56,692 bases of DNA from an uncultured Clostridia bacterium (GTDB taxonomy: Bacteria > Bacillota > Clostridia > Christensenellales > Aristaeellaceae), in contig CAMNHF010000003.1 in the NCBI GenBank assembly GCA_946538975.1, forward strand, positions 1-56,692, written 5' to 3'. Made by a program: the position numbers and the translations under genes. Of this stretch, positions 1-8,083 are shown one piece after another (position 1 is the first letter of the stretch; each line of letters opens with the position of its first letter). The notes under the pieces are model-generated. The model was not told the DNA's origin. It saw only the letters and a program-made list of their open reading frames with translations, and did no database searches.

Positions 1-12
1 AGCTCTTCTATT

Positions 13-37
13 CCACCAGCTCTGCTGGTGGTTTTTT
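13..37 (+). terminator. Rho-independent terminator of a gene left of the window
   Basis: A perfect 8-bp stem, CCACCAGC / GCTGGTGG with a TCT loop, is followed directly by six T residues on the plus strand. It would end a plus-strand gene that lies outside the window. Confidence 0.85.
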
Positions 38-53
38 CTCGCCCTTGGCGCAC

Positions 54-87
54 AAAAAGGCGGAGCGGACGCGCTGCGCCCCTCCGC
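54..87 (-). terminator. Terminator downstream of the TerD-family gene
   Basis: Read on the minus strand, GCGGAG (87-82) pairs with CTCCGC (65-60), followed by one C and then T residues from the plus-strand A run at 54-58. It lies just after the TerD-family stop codon. Confidence 0.6.
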
Positions 88-98
88 TGTAATTTGTG

Positions 99-677
99 TC
101 AGACGTTCACGCCGTAGTGCCTGCAGGCTGCCTCCAGGCCGCCCTGGAAGCCGCTGCCGACCGCGTTGAACTTCCACTCGCCGTTGTGCCGGTACAATTC
201 GCCCGCGACCAGCGCCGTCTCAATGGAGAAGTCCTCCTCCAGATCATAGCGGACCAGCTCGGCCCCGGTGGCCTCGTCGACCACGCGGATGAAGGCGTTG
301 CTGACCTGGCCGAAGTTCTGCCGCCGCGCCTCGGCCTCGTAGATCGTGATGACGAACACGACCCGCTCGATGCCGGCGGGGATGGCCTGCAGATCCACGC
401 GAACCTGCTCGTCGTCGCCCTCGCCCGCGCCGGTGCGGTTGTCGCCGCTGTGGATGACGGCGCCGGAGGGATCGGAAACATTGCCGTAGAACACGAAGTT
501 CGCGTCGCTGGGCACCTTGCCGTTCACGCCCAGCAGGAACACGGACGCGTCGAGATCGAAGTCGTCGCCGCCGTCGTAGCGGTTGGTGTCCCAGCCCAGG
601 CCGACGCAGACCTTCCGGAGACCGGGGTTGGATTTCGTCAGGCTGACCTTTTCACCCTTTTTTAGATTCACTGCCAT
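99..677 (-). CDS. TerD-family stress protein
   Basis: A 192-residue cytoplasmic protein of the TerD/CABP family, whose members are calcium-binding proteins linked to tellurite, phage and general stress resistance. The N-terminal half has the family signature: an early VSLTK segment, then LGWD and the acidic DFDLDASVFLLG block that binds calcium, then SGDNRTG and DDE stretches. Length matches single-domain TerD. I start at the ATG at 677 rather than 692 because GGAGGG lies seven bases upstream of it. The gene stands alone with its own promoter and terminator; no other ter genes are next to it. Family assignment is firm; the stress it answers to is unknown. Confidence 0.9.
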   Translation of the reverse strand: MAVNLKKGEKVSLTKSNPGLRKVCVGLGWDTNRYDGGDDFDLDASVFLLGVNGKVPSDANFVFYGNVSDPSGAVIHSGDNRTGAGEGDDEQVRVDLQAIPAGIERVVFVITIYEAEARRQNFGQVSNAFIRVVDEATGAELVRYDLEEDFSIETALVAGELYRHNGEWKFNAVGSGFQGGLEAACRHYGVNV

Positions 678-734
678 GTGCAATCCCTCCATTTTATTGA
701 TTTGTCTGTGCGTTGCCGCATCCGGTGCATCTCA

Positions 735-763
735 ACCATAGCACAGATTGGCGCCTTTTGCAA
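735..763 (-). promoter_or_regulatory. Sigma-A-type promoter for the TerD-family gene
   Basis: Minus-strand TTGCAA (763-758), 17-bp spacer, TATGGT (740-735). The predicted start lies about 50 bases upstream of the ATG at 677. Confidence 0.6.
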
Positions 764-798
764 GAGCGTAAAGCGCAGAGGACACGGATCGGATCCGC

Positions 799-2310
799 TC
801 AGCCCTCCAGCACAAAGGGGGCCAGCGGGAGGCCGTTTTCCCCGAAAAGGTGCACCCTGGCCCAGTCGCACCAGGCATAGCGGGCGGAGACGGGGCGGGG
901 CACGGCGGGGGAGGAAAGCCGCAGCGTGCAGCCCTCGACCCGGCAAGCGGCAGGCTGCCAGCCGCCGTCCGCGCCGGCGACCTCGAAGAGATCGGCCTCG
1001 CCGCGGGCGGTCACGGGCGCGGAGAGGGCCACGGTCAGCACGCCGCCGCGGCTTTCCTTGCGGAGGGCCCGCGGGCTTTCCGCGCCGGCCTCCCCGTAGA
1101 CGACGCTGCGGGCCTGCTCGAACAGGCGCTCGCCGACCACGCGCTTGTTGGTGGGATGGATGTTGTCGAATTCGCCCTCGTCGATCAGGATGACCAGGCC
1201 GGTGCCGCGCGTCTCCCGCCAGGCCAGCTCCTGGGCATGGCGCAGGCGGGGCCAGAGCTTGCTGTCCTCGGCGCCGCGGGCGATCCACATCGGCAGCTGC
1301 ACGAACAGGAAGGGCAGCTCCGGATTGCGGAACAGCTCCCGCCAGCGGTGAATCAGCGCGGTCATCAGCGTTTCGTAATGGGCCGTCTTCCCGGCATCCT
1401 CCTCGCCCTGATAGTAGAGGATGCCCGTCAGCGAGGCCGGCACAATCCGCCGCAGCATGGTCTCCGCCAGCCCTGCCGGCCGATAGGGCGAGCCGGGGCC
1501 GAAGGGCGGATCCCAGGGGCAGTCGCCCGCGATGGCGATCAGCTCCTCCCAGGGGATGTCCGGGCGATCCCGCTTGACCTCCGCGACACGGCGGTTCCAG
1601 GCGTCCATGGCGTCCATGAACACCTTCTCACGCCGCAGATAGGTCTCCATGTCCACGCCGCGGCTGGCCTCGGCGTATTCGCGGGCGTAGCGCTGCCCCT
1701 CCGCGGTGGCGAGGAGGGCCTCCTCATCCAGCCAGCAGGTGATGGAGGTGCCGCCCCACCAGCAGTCGATGATGCCCACCGGCACGTCCAGGTGCGCGCG
1801 CAGCTTCAGCGCGAAGAAGCAGGCCACGGCGCTCATGTCCATGCCCTGGCCCGCGGTGAACCGCTGCCAGCGCGCGGCGTCGAAATCCCGATCCGCGTCC
1901 TCGCCGGGGCGGGCGTGCTTCGGCACATTGAAATAGCGCAGCAGGGGATCGTCCACCGTGCGCGCGGTTTCGGGGCCCTCGTCGGCGTTGCACAGGGCCA
2001 GCTCCATATTGCTCTGCCCGCCGGCCAGGTACACCTCGCCCACCGCCACATCCGCCGCGGCGAATTCGGTCTCGCCGTCCGTCAGCAGCAGCGTGCAGCC
2101 TGTCTGCGCCGCCAGGGGAGGGAAGTGCAGCACGAAACGGCCTGCCGCCGCGTCCGCCTCCGCCTCGGCCAGCAACGCGCCCCCCGCGGCCAGCAGGCGT
2201 CCCTTCACTGGCGCGCCGGCCTCGCCGAAGACGCGAATCTCCTGCCCCCTCGGCAGCACGCAGCCGTCCGTGAACAGGGCGCAGGGCTTCAGCCGGATGT
2301 GTTCAGCCAT
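799..2310 (-). CDS. SGNH carbohydrate acetylesterase (sialate O-acetylesterase family)
   Basis: A 503-residue SGNH-fold esterase without a signal peptide, so probably cytoplasmic. The nucleophile block GGQSNME puts the catalytic serine at residue 100; the block GIIDCWWGGTSI and a DNIHP motif near residue 385, supplying the Asp/His pair, complete the family pattern. The family is annotated as sialate O-acetylesterase but includes plant-glycan deacetylases. In this locus, with a GH26 mannanase and a GH130 phosphorylase, the likely substrate is O-acetyl groups on imported manno-oligosaccharides (inference). It overlaps the LacI gene by 8 bp and has AAGGAG ahead of its ATG, so the two are cotranscribed. 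No terminator is evident after it. Confidence 0.85.
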   Translation of the reverse strand: MAEHIRLKPCALFTDGCVLPRGQEIRVFGEAGAPVKGRLLAAGGALLAEAEADAAAGRFVLHFPPLAAQTGCTLLLTDGETEFAAADVAVGEVYLAGGQSNMELALCNADEGPETARTVDDPLLRYFNVPKHARPGEDADRDFDAARWQRFTAGQGMDMSAVACFFALKLRAHLDVPVGIIDCWWGGTSITCWLDEEALLATAEGQRYAREYAEASRGVDMETYLRREKVFMDAMDAWNRRVAEVKRDRPDIPWEELIAIAGDCPWDPPFGPGSPYRPAGLAETMLRRIVPASLTGILYYQGEEDAGKTAHYETLMTALIHRWRELFRNPELPFLFVQLPMWIARGAEDSKLWPRLRHAQELAWRETRGTGLVILIDEGEFDNIHPTNKRVVGERLFEQARSVVYGEAGAESPRALRKESRGGVLTVALSAPVTARGEADLFEVAGADGGWQPAACRVEGCTLRLSSPAVPRPVSARYAWCDWARVHLFGENGLPLAPFVLEG

Positions 2311-3343
2311 GATGTTCCGCTCCTTCCCGCAGATCGCGCACGCTGTCCCGCTCGACCAGGCGGCCGTCAGTGATGCGCATGCCGGCGTGGTACGGCTCGC
2401 TGTTCAGCCGGCGCACCAGCATCTTGACCGCGTTGGCGGCCATCTCGGGCATGTTGACCGAATAGGTGGTCAGCCCGACGCCCTCTTTTGCCGCGGCGCC
2501 TTCGAAGTCGTCGAAGCCCGTCACGGAGACGTCCTCCGGCACGCGCAGGCCCGCGCTCCGCAGCCTGTCGATCAGCAGGCGGGCCGCGACGTCGTTGTTG
2601 CACACAAAGGCGGTGGGCAGCGGCTCGGGCAGGCGGATGTCGATGCGGACGCCGTTCTCCGCGTCCCGGTCATCGACGACCCAGTCCCCGCGGAGGGGGA
2701 TGCCGCTTTCCATCAGCGCCTTGCAGTAGCCCAGGTAGCGGTCGTTGATGCTGTCCGTAGCCTGCAGCGTGCCCACAAAGCCGATCTCCCGGTGCCCGCG
2801 CTCCAGCAGATAGCGGGTCATGGCGTACATGCCGAAGAAGCTGTTGGAGATGACTGAATCGGCGGAGACGTCCGTCTCATAGAAGTCCAGGTAGACCAGC
2901 GGCTGCTGCCAGGCGTCTTTGACCTTCCGCGCGTAGCCGAAGGGCGGCTTGCCGAGGATGATCAGCCCGTCGACGCGCTTCTCCCGCAGCAGGCGGGGCA
3001 TGGCGCCGCTGCGGGCGGCCTCCTCGTCGATGATCTCGAACAGCACAAAGCACCCGCGCTGCTGCGCCTGCGCGGCGATCTGGCGGTACAGGGCCCAGTA
3101 GAAGGTCTCCCCGTCGTCGAGGTAGCGCGAGGGAATCAGCACGCCGATGTTGAAGCCGGTCTTCTCCCGCTCCGCGCGCCGCTGGGAGGGCGACTGGTAG
3201 CCCAGCTCCTCGGCGAGGAGCTGCACCCGGGCGCGCAGCTCCTCGCTGACGCCTTTCTGGCCGGAAAGCGCCTTGGACACCGCCACCGTGCTGACCCCCA
3301 GCTCCCTGGCAATGTCCGCCATCTTCACATGGCTCTGTGCCAT
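2303..3343 (-). CDS. LacI-family transcriptional regulator
   Basis: A 346-residue one-component sugar-responsive regulator. The N-terminus has a classic LacI helix-turn-helix with hinge (VKMADIARELGVS then TVAVSKALSG); the rest is a periplasmic-binding-protein-like effector domain with the FNIGVLIPSRY and VDGLIILGK segments. I prefer the ATG at 3343, with GAGG eight bases upstream, over a GTG at 3352. It is separated from the GH130 gene by a terminator and overlaps the esterase gene. It is the obvious candidate regulator of the mannan locus, but no operator-protein link can be shown from sequence. Confidence 0.93.
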   Translation of the reverse strand: MAQSHVKMADIARELGVSTVAVSKALSGQKGVSEELRARVQLLAEELGYQSPSQRRAEREKTGFNIGVLIPSRYLDDGETFYWALYRQIAAQAQQRGCFVLFEIIDEEAARSGAMPRLLREKRVDGLIILGKPPFGYARKVKDAWQQPLVYLDFYETDVSADSVISNSFFGMYAMTRYLLERGHREIGFVGTLQATDSINDRYLGYCKALMESGIPLRGDWVVDDRDAENGVRIDIRLPEPLPTAFVCNNDVAARLLIDRLRSAGLRVPEDVSVTGFDDFEGAAAKEGVGLTTYSVNMPEMAANAVKMLVRRLNSEPYHAGMRITDGRLVERDSVRDLREGAEHHG

Positions 3344-3365
3344 CTCCGACACCTCGCTTCCTTGT

Positions 3366-3401
3366 AAAAAAGACGGCGCGAAGTACTCAGGCTCCGCGCC
3401 G
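3366..3401 (-). terminator. Terminator between the GH130 and LacI genes
   Basis: On the minus strand CGGCGCG (3401-3395) pairs with CGCGCCG (3080s-equivalent arm at 3380-3374), a 14-nt loop between them, followed by TCTTTTTT. It closes the GH130 transcript 17 bases after the stop codon, making the LacI-esterase pair a separate unit. Confidence 0.8.
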
Positions 3402-3417
3402 CGAGATGGTGTGGGAA

Positions 3418-4443
3418 TCAGCGAATGCCGACCTCCGTGTCGCTGTCTGTGGTGTGGTTGTGCGCCTTGATGTAATCGATGATCTCGTCCACATAGCCGA
3501 AGGCCAGGCCCACATAGCTGTCCGCCGCGCCGTAGTAGATGGCGATGCGGCCGGTCTCATCATCGTGCAGCGTAGCGCAGGGGAAGCACACGTTCGGCAC
3601 AAAGCCGCGCTCCTCGTACCATTTCTCCGGCGTCAGCAGCCAGGAATCGCAGCGGTATTTCACGACCGAGGGATTGTCGATGTCCAGGATCGCGCCGCCG
3701 ATGGAGTAGACGTAGCCGTTGCAGGTGCCGCTGACACCGTGGTAGAACAGCAGCCAGCCCTCGCTGGTCTCAATCGGGGCTGCGCCGCCGCCGATCTTGA
3801 GGCTCTCCCACCATTCCCAGCTGCGGCCCATCACATGGCGATGACGGCCCCAGTACTTGAGATCGGGGCTTTCGCTGAGGAAGATGTCGCCGAAGGGGGT
3901 GTGGCCGGAGTCCGACGGGCGGGACAGCATCACATAGTTGCCGCCGATCTTCCGGGGGAAGAGCACCGCGTTGCGGTTGAAGGGGAGGAAGGGGTTGTCC
4001 AGCCGCGTGAAGGTCTTGAAGTCCTTCGTCTTTGCGATGCCGATGGCTGCGCCGTAGAAGTCCTGGCACCACATGATGTAGTAGGTGTCCTCGACCTTCA
4101 CGAGACGGGGATCGTAGGCGTAGACGGGCATGAAGGGCTTGCCGTCCTCATCGGTGAACTGGATCTTCTCCGGCTCAAACTCCCAGTGCACGCCGTCGGC
4201 GCTGCGGCCCAGGTAGATGTAGGAGACGCCGTTGGTCTGCTCGCCGCGGAACACGCCGATGTAGGCGCCCTCGTAGGGCATCACGGCGCTGTTGAAGATG
4301 CGGGCCACGCCGGGGATCGGGTTGCGGCCGATGATCGGGTTCTCGGACCAGCGCCACAGCGGGCTGTTGGACGCCTCGTCCGCCGGCTTGTCCTGCCAGG
4401 GCATGTTCGGCACTGCGGGAGCGATAATCTGATACTTGCGCAT
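3418..4443 (-). CDS. GH130 beta-mannoside phosphorylase
   Basis: A 341-residue cytoplasmic five-bladed-propeller enzyme of glycoside hydrolase family 130. Family motifs seen: ENPIIGRNPIPG then ARIFNSAV near the N-terminus, the YDPRL block near residue 111 holding the probable catalytic Asp, and IYYGAADSYVGLAFG near the C-terminus. The family uses phosphate to split beta-1,4-mannosides to mannose 1-phosphate. Length and N-terminal pattern resemble the manno-oligosaccharide phosphorylase subgroup more than the longer mannosyl-glucose phosphorylases, but the subgroup is an inference. It lies downstream of a solute-binding protein gene, fitting breakdown of imported manno-oligosaccharides. RBS AAAGGG is seven bases ahead of the ATG. 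Confidence 0.88.
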   Translation of the reverse strand: MRKYQIIAPAVPNMPWQDKPADEASNSPLWRWSENPIIGRNPIPGVARIFNSAVMPYEGAYIGVFRGEQTNGVSYIYLGRSADGVHWEFEPEKIQFTDEDGKPFMPVYAYDPRLVKVEDTYYIMWCQDFYGAAIGIAKTKDFKTFTRLDNPFLPFNRNAVLFPRKIGGNYVMLSRPSDSGHTPFGDIFLSESPDLKYWGRHRHVMGRSWEWWESLKIGGGAAPIETSEGWLLFYHGVSGTCNGYVYSIGGAILDIDNPSVVKYRCDSWLLTPEKWYEERGFVPNVCFPCATLHDDETGRIAIYYGAADSYVGLAFGYVDEIIDYIKAHNHTTDSDTEVGIR

Positions 4444-4484
4444 GATATAACCCTTTCTGATGCTCAGATTAGGCAGAAGCTCGT

Positions 4485-4553
4485 CTGCCCTCGCCGGACA
4501 CAGCCCGACGGACTGTGTCTGGCGAGGGCAGCCCCCCCGAAAGAGGGCTGCCC
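4485..4553 (-). promoter_or_regulatory. Two overlapping, mutually exclusive hairpins between SBP and GH130 genes
   Basis: Hairpin A pairs 4485-4495 with 4521-4531 (11 bp) and 4497-4503 with 4513-4519 (7 bp), with a 9-nt loop. Hairpin B pairs 4526-4534 with 4545-4553 (9 bp, perfect). They share 4526-4531, so both cannot form fully at once. Neither has a U run on the transcript, so this looks like an RNA stability or processing element, or an attenuator-like switch, rather than a plain terminator. Confidence 0.6.
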
Positions 4554-4560
4554 GAGTGTG

Positions 4561-5946
4561 TCAGTTGCCGAAGAGCTGGTCCAGGGTGTCCTGAACGATC
4601 TGCTTCTTGGACTCCTGCAGCTGAGAAGGCGTGTAGGCGCCCTCCAGGAACTCGCGGAGCTCCAGGTTGTCGATGACGGAAGCGATGAAGTCAACCGTCA
4701 CGTGCTGACCCATGTCGTTCATGACTTCGAAGTTCCAGTCCTGCAGATCCAGGTCCTTGGCGGTGGCGGTGTACCACCACTCCAGGGCGTCCTCGTCGTC
4801 GCGGATGGAGACGTCGTCATGATACCAGTTGTGCAGATCACGGAACACGTTGTACACGAGCTGCGGATCTTCCACGCCGGTGGGGATCAGGTAGAAGGAG
4901 CCGGCAGCGACCTTCTTGGCGTTGGTTTCGGCATTGCCGGAGGGGCCGATCGGATAGTCGACGAAGACCATGTCGAAGTCCAGCGCGCCGTCGGGGTTCT
5001 TGCCGTCGTAGTTATAGTCGTCGTAGTTGGACAGGATCCAGCAGGCGGTGGTGGTGAAGGCGACCTTCTTGTCGCGGTACAGCCAGCGGCAGATGTCCCA
5101 GCCGTTCTCTTCGGGAATCGGGTAGAAGCTCTTGTCAACCAGGTACATGTCCTGCATGAACTTCAGCACTTCGCCCACCTCGGGGGAGGAGAAGTTCTCG
5201 GTGGCGGTGGCGGCCACATAGGTGCCGTTGCTCATCAGCCACTGGGGGAAGCAGTCGCCGGTCCAGGCGCCGTAGCCGTACACGTCGGTCACGCCGTCGC
5301 CGTCCAAGTCCTTGGTCAGGATCTTGCAGTACTCACGGAACTTGTCCCAGGTCCACTCGCCGCGCTTCACCAGCTCGCGGGGATCCTCCAGGTTCGCTTC
5401 TTCCAGCATCTGCTTGTTGAAGGCCAGGGGCATGGTGGCGGCCACAGCATCCTCAGCGCCCTGAATGGTCAGCAGGGAGGCCACGCCGTCGCCGATGTCG
5501 ACGTAGTTCAGCACGGTGTCCTCATGGCTGAACAGGGGGTCGTCCTCGGGCAGCACGTCGTGCAGGTTGACCGCCAGGCCGTTGGCCACGGCGGGCATGC
5601 CCCAGCCCAGCTCGACCATGTAGATGTCGCAGTCCGGCGCGCCGGCCATGACGGAGTCGGTCAGGGAGTCCTTCACGCCCTGATAGGTCAGGTTCTGATA
5701 TTCGATGGTCACGTTGTACTTCTCTTCGATCTCCTTGACCACGTCGAACATCATGATGTCGGTGTCCTTGCCGGAGGCGGAGGGATTGGATTCCCAGCTC
5801 TCGTCGAAGGAGTCATAGTACATGTCCCACCACAGACCGATGACGATGTTGCGGCGGTCGTCAGCGAGGGCGGTCGGCATCACGGCGATGGAGAGCAGCA
5901 TGCTCAGCGCCAGCACCAGGCCCACGATACGGGTGAATTTCTTCAT
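4561..5946 (-). CDS. Extracellular sugar-binding protein of an ABC transporter (family 1 type)
   Basis: A 461-residue secreted solute-binding protein. A KK-type n-region and a hydrophobic stretch precede an ALA-type signal peptidase I site near residue 29; there is no lipobox cysteine, which is unusual for a Gram-positive binding protein. The mature part has the family-1 pattern, with EIEEKYNVTIEYQN, then TWDKFREYCKILT with an adjacent acidic DLDGDGVTDVYGYG loop common in clostridial homologues. It pairs most simply with the permeases at 8084-10009. GH130 follows, so the ligand is probably a manno-oligosaccharide (inference). RBS AGGAGG precedes the ATG. Confidence 0.88.
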   Translation of the reverse strand: MKKFTRIVGLVLALSMLLSIAVMPTALADDRRNIVIGLWWDMYYDSFDESWESNPSASGKDTDIMMFDVVKEIEEKYNVTIEYQNLTYQGVKDSLTDSVMAGAPDCDIYMVELGWGMPAVANGLAVNLHDVLPEDDPLFSHEDTVLNYVDIGDGVASLLTIQGAEDAVAATMPLAFNKQMLEEANLEDPRELVKRGEWTWDKFREYCKILTKDLDGDGVTDVYGYGAWTGDCFPQWLMSNGTYVAATATENFSSPEVGEVLKFMQDMYLVDKSFYPIPEENGWDICRWLYRDKKVAFTTTACWILSNYDDYNYDGKNPDGALDFDMVFVDYPIGPSGNAETNAKKVAAGSFYLIPTGVEDPQLVYNVFRDLHNWYHDDVSIRDDEDALEWWYTATAKDLDLQDWNFEVMNDMGQHVTVDFIASVIDNLELREFLEGAYTPSQLQESKKQIVQDTLDQLFGN

Positions 5947-5972
5947 GTTGAAGCCTCCTGTGCAATTTTTCT

Positions 5973-5999
5973 GCGGGGGCAGGGCGTCACCCCGCCCCC
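5973..5999 (-). promoter_or_regulatory. Intercistronic hairpin between the repeat protein and SBP genes
   Basis: CGGGGGC (5973-5979) pairs with GCCCCCG (5993-5999), extended inward by GGG/CCC. No U run follows in the minus-strand direction, so it is more likely a partial terminator or RNA 3-prime-end protector than a full stop. Confidence 0.5.
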
Positions 6000-6013
6000 G
6001 TGGATTCCGGTTC

Positions 6014-7110
6014 TTACTTCATCGCGGTGCCGACGGCCAGGCTGAACACCTGCCAGTCGGAAGAGCCTTCGCACTGCATCATGGCGCCCCAGGTGCTCTT
6101 GTCCTCGCCGCACAGGGCCTCGATCATCTCATAGGTGATCTGCGCGGTCTTGCCGTCGCACACAGCCGCGCCGTCGTTGCCCACGCGCATCCAGCCGGCG
6201 GAAGCCCAGGGCATGACCAGCCAGATGTTGCCATCGGCGGACTCATAGTTGATGGTCACGACAGAGCCGGGCACCAGCGCGTCGACGATCGCCTGCGGCA
6301 TTTCGAAGCCGTTCTGGGACCAGGCGGCGCCGGAGGTGGCGAAGCCATCGAAGTTGACCAGGTTGGTCAGGCCGAAGAACTCGGCCTTCTGGCCCACGCG
6401 CACGCTGTAGACTTCCCAGTCGGAGGAGCCTTCGCACTGCATCATGGCGCCCCAGGTGCTCTTGTCCTCGCCGCACAGGGCCTCGATTTCCTCATAGGTG
6501 ATGTAGGCCTTGCCGCCCACCTTCAGGGCCGTGCCCTGGGAGACGCGCATCCAGCCGGCGGAAGCCCAGGGCATGACCAGCCAGATGTCGCCGTCCGCGG
6601 AGGTGTAGCTGATTTCGATGACGGAGCCGGGCACCAGCGCGTCGATGATCTCCTGCGGCATTTCAAAGCCGTTCTGGGACCAGGCGGCGCCGGAGGTGGC
6701 GAAGCCGGGGAATTCGACCGCGTTCTTCAGCACGATCTGGTTGACCTTCTGGCCCACGCGCACGGCGTAGACTTCCCAGTCGGAAGCGGCCTCACACTGG
6801 AACATGGCGCCCCAGGTGCTCTTGTCCTCGCCGCAGCCCTCGACGAACTTCTCGTAGGGGATCTGCGCGATGTTGTGGGAGTTGTTGATCGCGGCCTGGC
6901 CCTGCGCGACACGGATCCAGCCGGCGGTGGCCCAGGGCATCACAACCCACATGGAGCCGTCGGCGGACGCGTACTCGATCTCCACGACGGAGCCGGGCAC
7001 CAGCGCGTCAACGAACGCCTGCGGCATTTCCAGACCATTCTGGCCCCAGGCGGAGCCGGTGATGCCGGAGAAGCCTTCGAATTCCACGGCGTCCTTCAGC
7101 GCGACCAGGT
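6014..7110 (-). repeat. Three tandem about 360-bp coding repeats
   Basis: Units run about 6014-6380, 6381-6740 and 6741-7110. The first two plus-strand units are almost identical over long stretches; the third is more diverged. This implies duplication within the gene with some recent homogenisation. Confidence 0.85.
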
Positions 7111-7948
7111 TGCTCAGGTCACGGCCGGAGTCCGCAGCGACATACTCGGCGGTGAGGTCCACGGGCAGCGCGTTGCCGTCCGCGTCCAGGAACTTGATGT
7201 TGTCCAGGCACAGACCCACGGGGGCCATGCCGGCAGTCTGGGCGTTGTCGACTTCCTTGGAGATGACCATGTAGTTGCCGGCGCCGGCGATGAAGGCCTC
7301 ATCGTCGCCCAGCTTCGCGGTCACGGTGCGGGGATTCTTCTTCTCCATGTACACGGACCAGCCATGGGCGGTTTCCACCAGGTCGGCGCCGGTATAGGTG
7401 AAGATGTTGCCGGAGGCGGCGTAGAACTTGCCGTCTTCCGCGTTGTCCAGGCCGAAGTCGGCCACGATCGCGCGGACGTTCGCAATGTTCTCGCCCAGCA
7501 GGCCGTCCAGGTTGAAGGCCACATAGGGCACCTTCCCCTGAGCAGCCACCTTCAGCGCCTTGCTGTCGTGGCAGTCTTCCACGGACAGCTCGGACTTGTC
7601 GGCGTTGCCCTTGTCCATGGACAGGCCGGCGAAGGCAAACACGCCGTTCTCGAAGTCGATGACGTCCGCGGACGCAGCGGCTTCTTCAGCAGCCTCAGCG
7701 GGCTCCTCGGCAGCTTCCTCGGCGGGAGCTTCTTCAGCAGCCTCAGCGGGCTCCTCGGCAGCTTCCTCAGCGGGAGCTTCTTCAGCAGCCTCAGCGGGTT
7801 CCTCGGCAGCTTCTTCGGCAGGAGCTTCCGCGGTTTCGGCCTGCTGCTGCTCATTCAGCCAGTCCAGCAGAGAGCCGCCGGCCGAAGCGGCACTGACGCA
7901 GCCCAGCACCAGGCACAGCGCCAGCAGCAGAGAGACAAGTTTCTTCAT
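6014..7948 (-). CDS. Secreted protein with acidic Pro-rich linker and three tandem 120-residue modules
   Basis: A 644-residue exported protein. The signal peptide ends at an SAASA site near residue 23; a weak lipobox (VLGC, Cys17) is an alternative. Residues 35-92 are an acidic Ala/Pro/Glu linker built of three exact 16-residue units. Residues 93-279 form a beta-rich domain. Residues 280-402, 403-522 and 523-644 are three near-identical modules, each with a WSQNGFEMPQ block (WGQNGLEMPQ in the first), a LVPGSV turn, a SADG.(I/M)W..MPWA..GW strand pair, a GCGEDKSTWGAM or LCGEDKSTWGAM loop and a closing SDW.V segment. Exposed aromatic residues and the locus suggest multivalent glycan binding (inference). 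It has its own promoter and a GGAGGA RBS, and precedes an SBP gene. I do not recognise the module family. Confidence 0.8.
   Translation of the reverse strand: MKKLVSLLLALCLVLGCVSAASAGGSLLDWLNEQQQAETAEAPAEEAAEEPAEAAEEAPAEEAAEEPAEAAEEAPAEEAAEEPAEAAEEAAASADVIDFENGVFAFAGLSMDKGNADKSELSVEDCHDSKALKVAAQGKVPYVAFNLDGLLGENIANVRAIVADFGLDNAEDGKFYAASGNIFTYTGADLVETAHGWSVYMEKKNPRTVTAKLGDDEAFIAGAGNYMVISKEVDNAQTAGMAPVGLCLDNIKFLDADGNALPVDLTAEYVAADSGRDLSNLVALKDAVEFEGFSGITGSAWGQNGLEMPQAFVDALVPGSVVEIEYASADGSMWVVMPWATAGWIRVAQGQAAINNSHNIAQIPYEKFVEGCGEDKSTWGAMFQCEAASDWEVYAVRVGQKVNQIVLKNAVEFPGFATSGAAWSQNGFEMPQEIIDALVPGSVIEISYTSADGDIWLVMPWASAGWMRVSQGTALKVGGKAYITYEEIEALCGEDKSTWGAMMQCEGSSDWEVYSVRVGQKAEFFGLTNLVNFDGFATSGAAWSQNGFEMPQAIVDALVPGSVVTINYESADGNIWLVMPWASAGWMRVGNDGAAVCDGKTAQITYEMIEALCGEDKSTWGAMMQCEGSSDWQVFSLAVGTAMK
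7681..7824 (-). repeat. Three tandem 48-bp repeats encoding the acidic linker
   Basis: Units at 7681-7728, 7729-7776 and 7777-7824 differ only at a few third positions. Each encodes the 16-residue unit APAEEAAEEPAEAAEE. Slipped-strand copy change would keep the frame and alter linker length. Confidence 0.9.
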
Positions 7949-8017
7949 GCAGGTTCCTCCTTATGATCCCCGTAGGGATATTTCCAACGACCTCTTGACG
8001 AGGTGATTGACAGATAG

Positions 8018-8046
8018 ATTATAGCAGATGCACTGCCATTTGTCAC
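8018..8046 (-). promoter_or_regulatory. Promoter for the repeat protein-SBP-GH130 unit
   Basis: Minus-strand GTGACA (8046-8041), 17-bp spacer, perfect TATAAT (8023-8018). The leader holds two small hairpins: ACCTC/GAGGT at 7990-8004, and ATCCC/GGGAT just ahead of the RBS. This allows expression of the secreted components independently of the upstream permease genes. Confidence 0.7.
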
Positions 8047-8083
8047 GGGCAATTTTCCTGCTTTTGACATGGGATGGGAAGAA

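Noticed and set aside
99..3352. TerD, esterase and LacI genes as horizontally acquired
   Set aside because: Base composition and codon use look the same as in neighbouring genes, and there are no integrase, repeats or tRNA borders.
3337..6045. A 902-codon plus-strand frame opposite the GH130 and binding-protein genes
   Set aside because: Long opposite-strand frames are expected in such GC-rich coding DNA. This one is rich in His, Val and Asp-type antisense composition, and the genes on the other strand have clear family motifs and RBSs. The same holds for other long plus-strand frames opposite minus-strand genes, such as 10003-13500 and 18118-21336.
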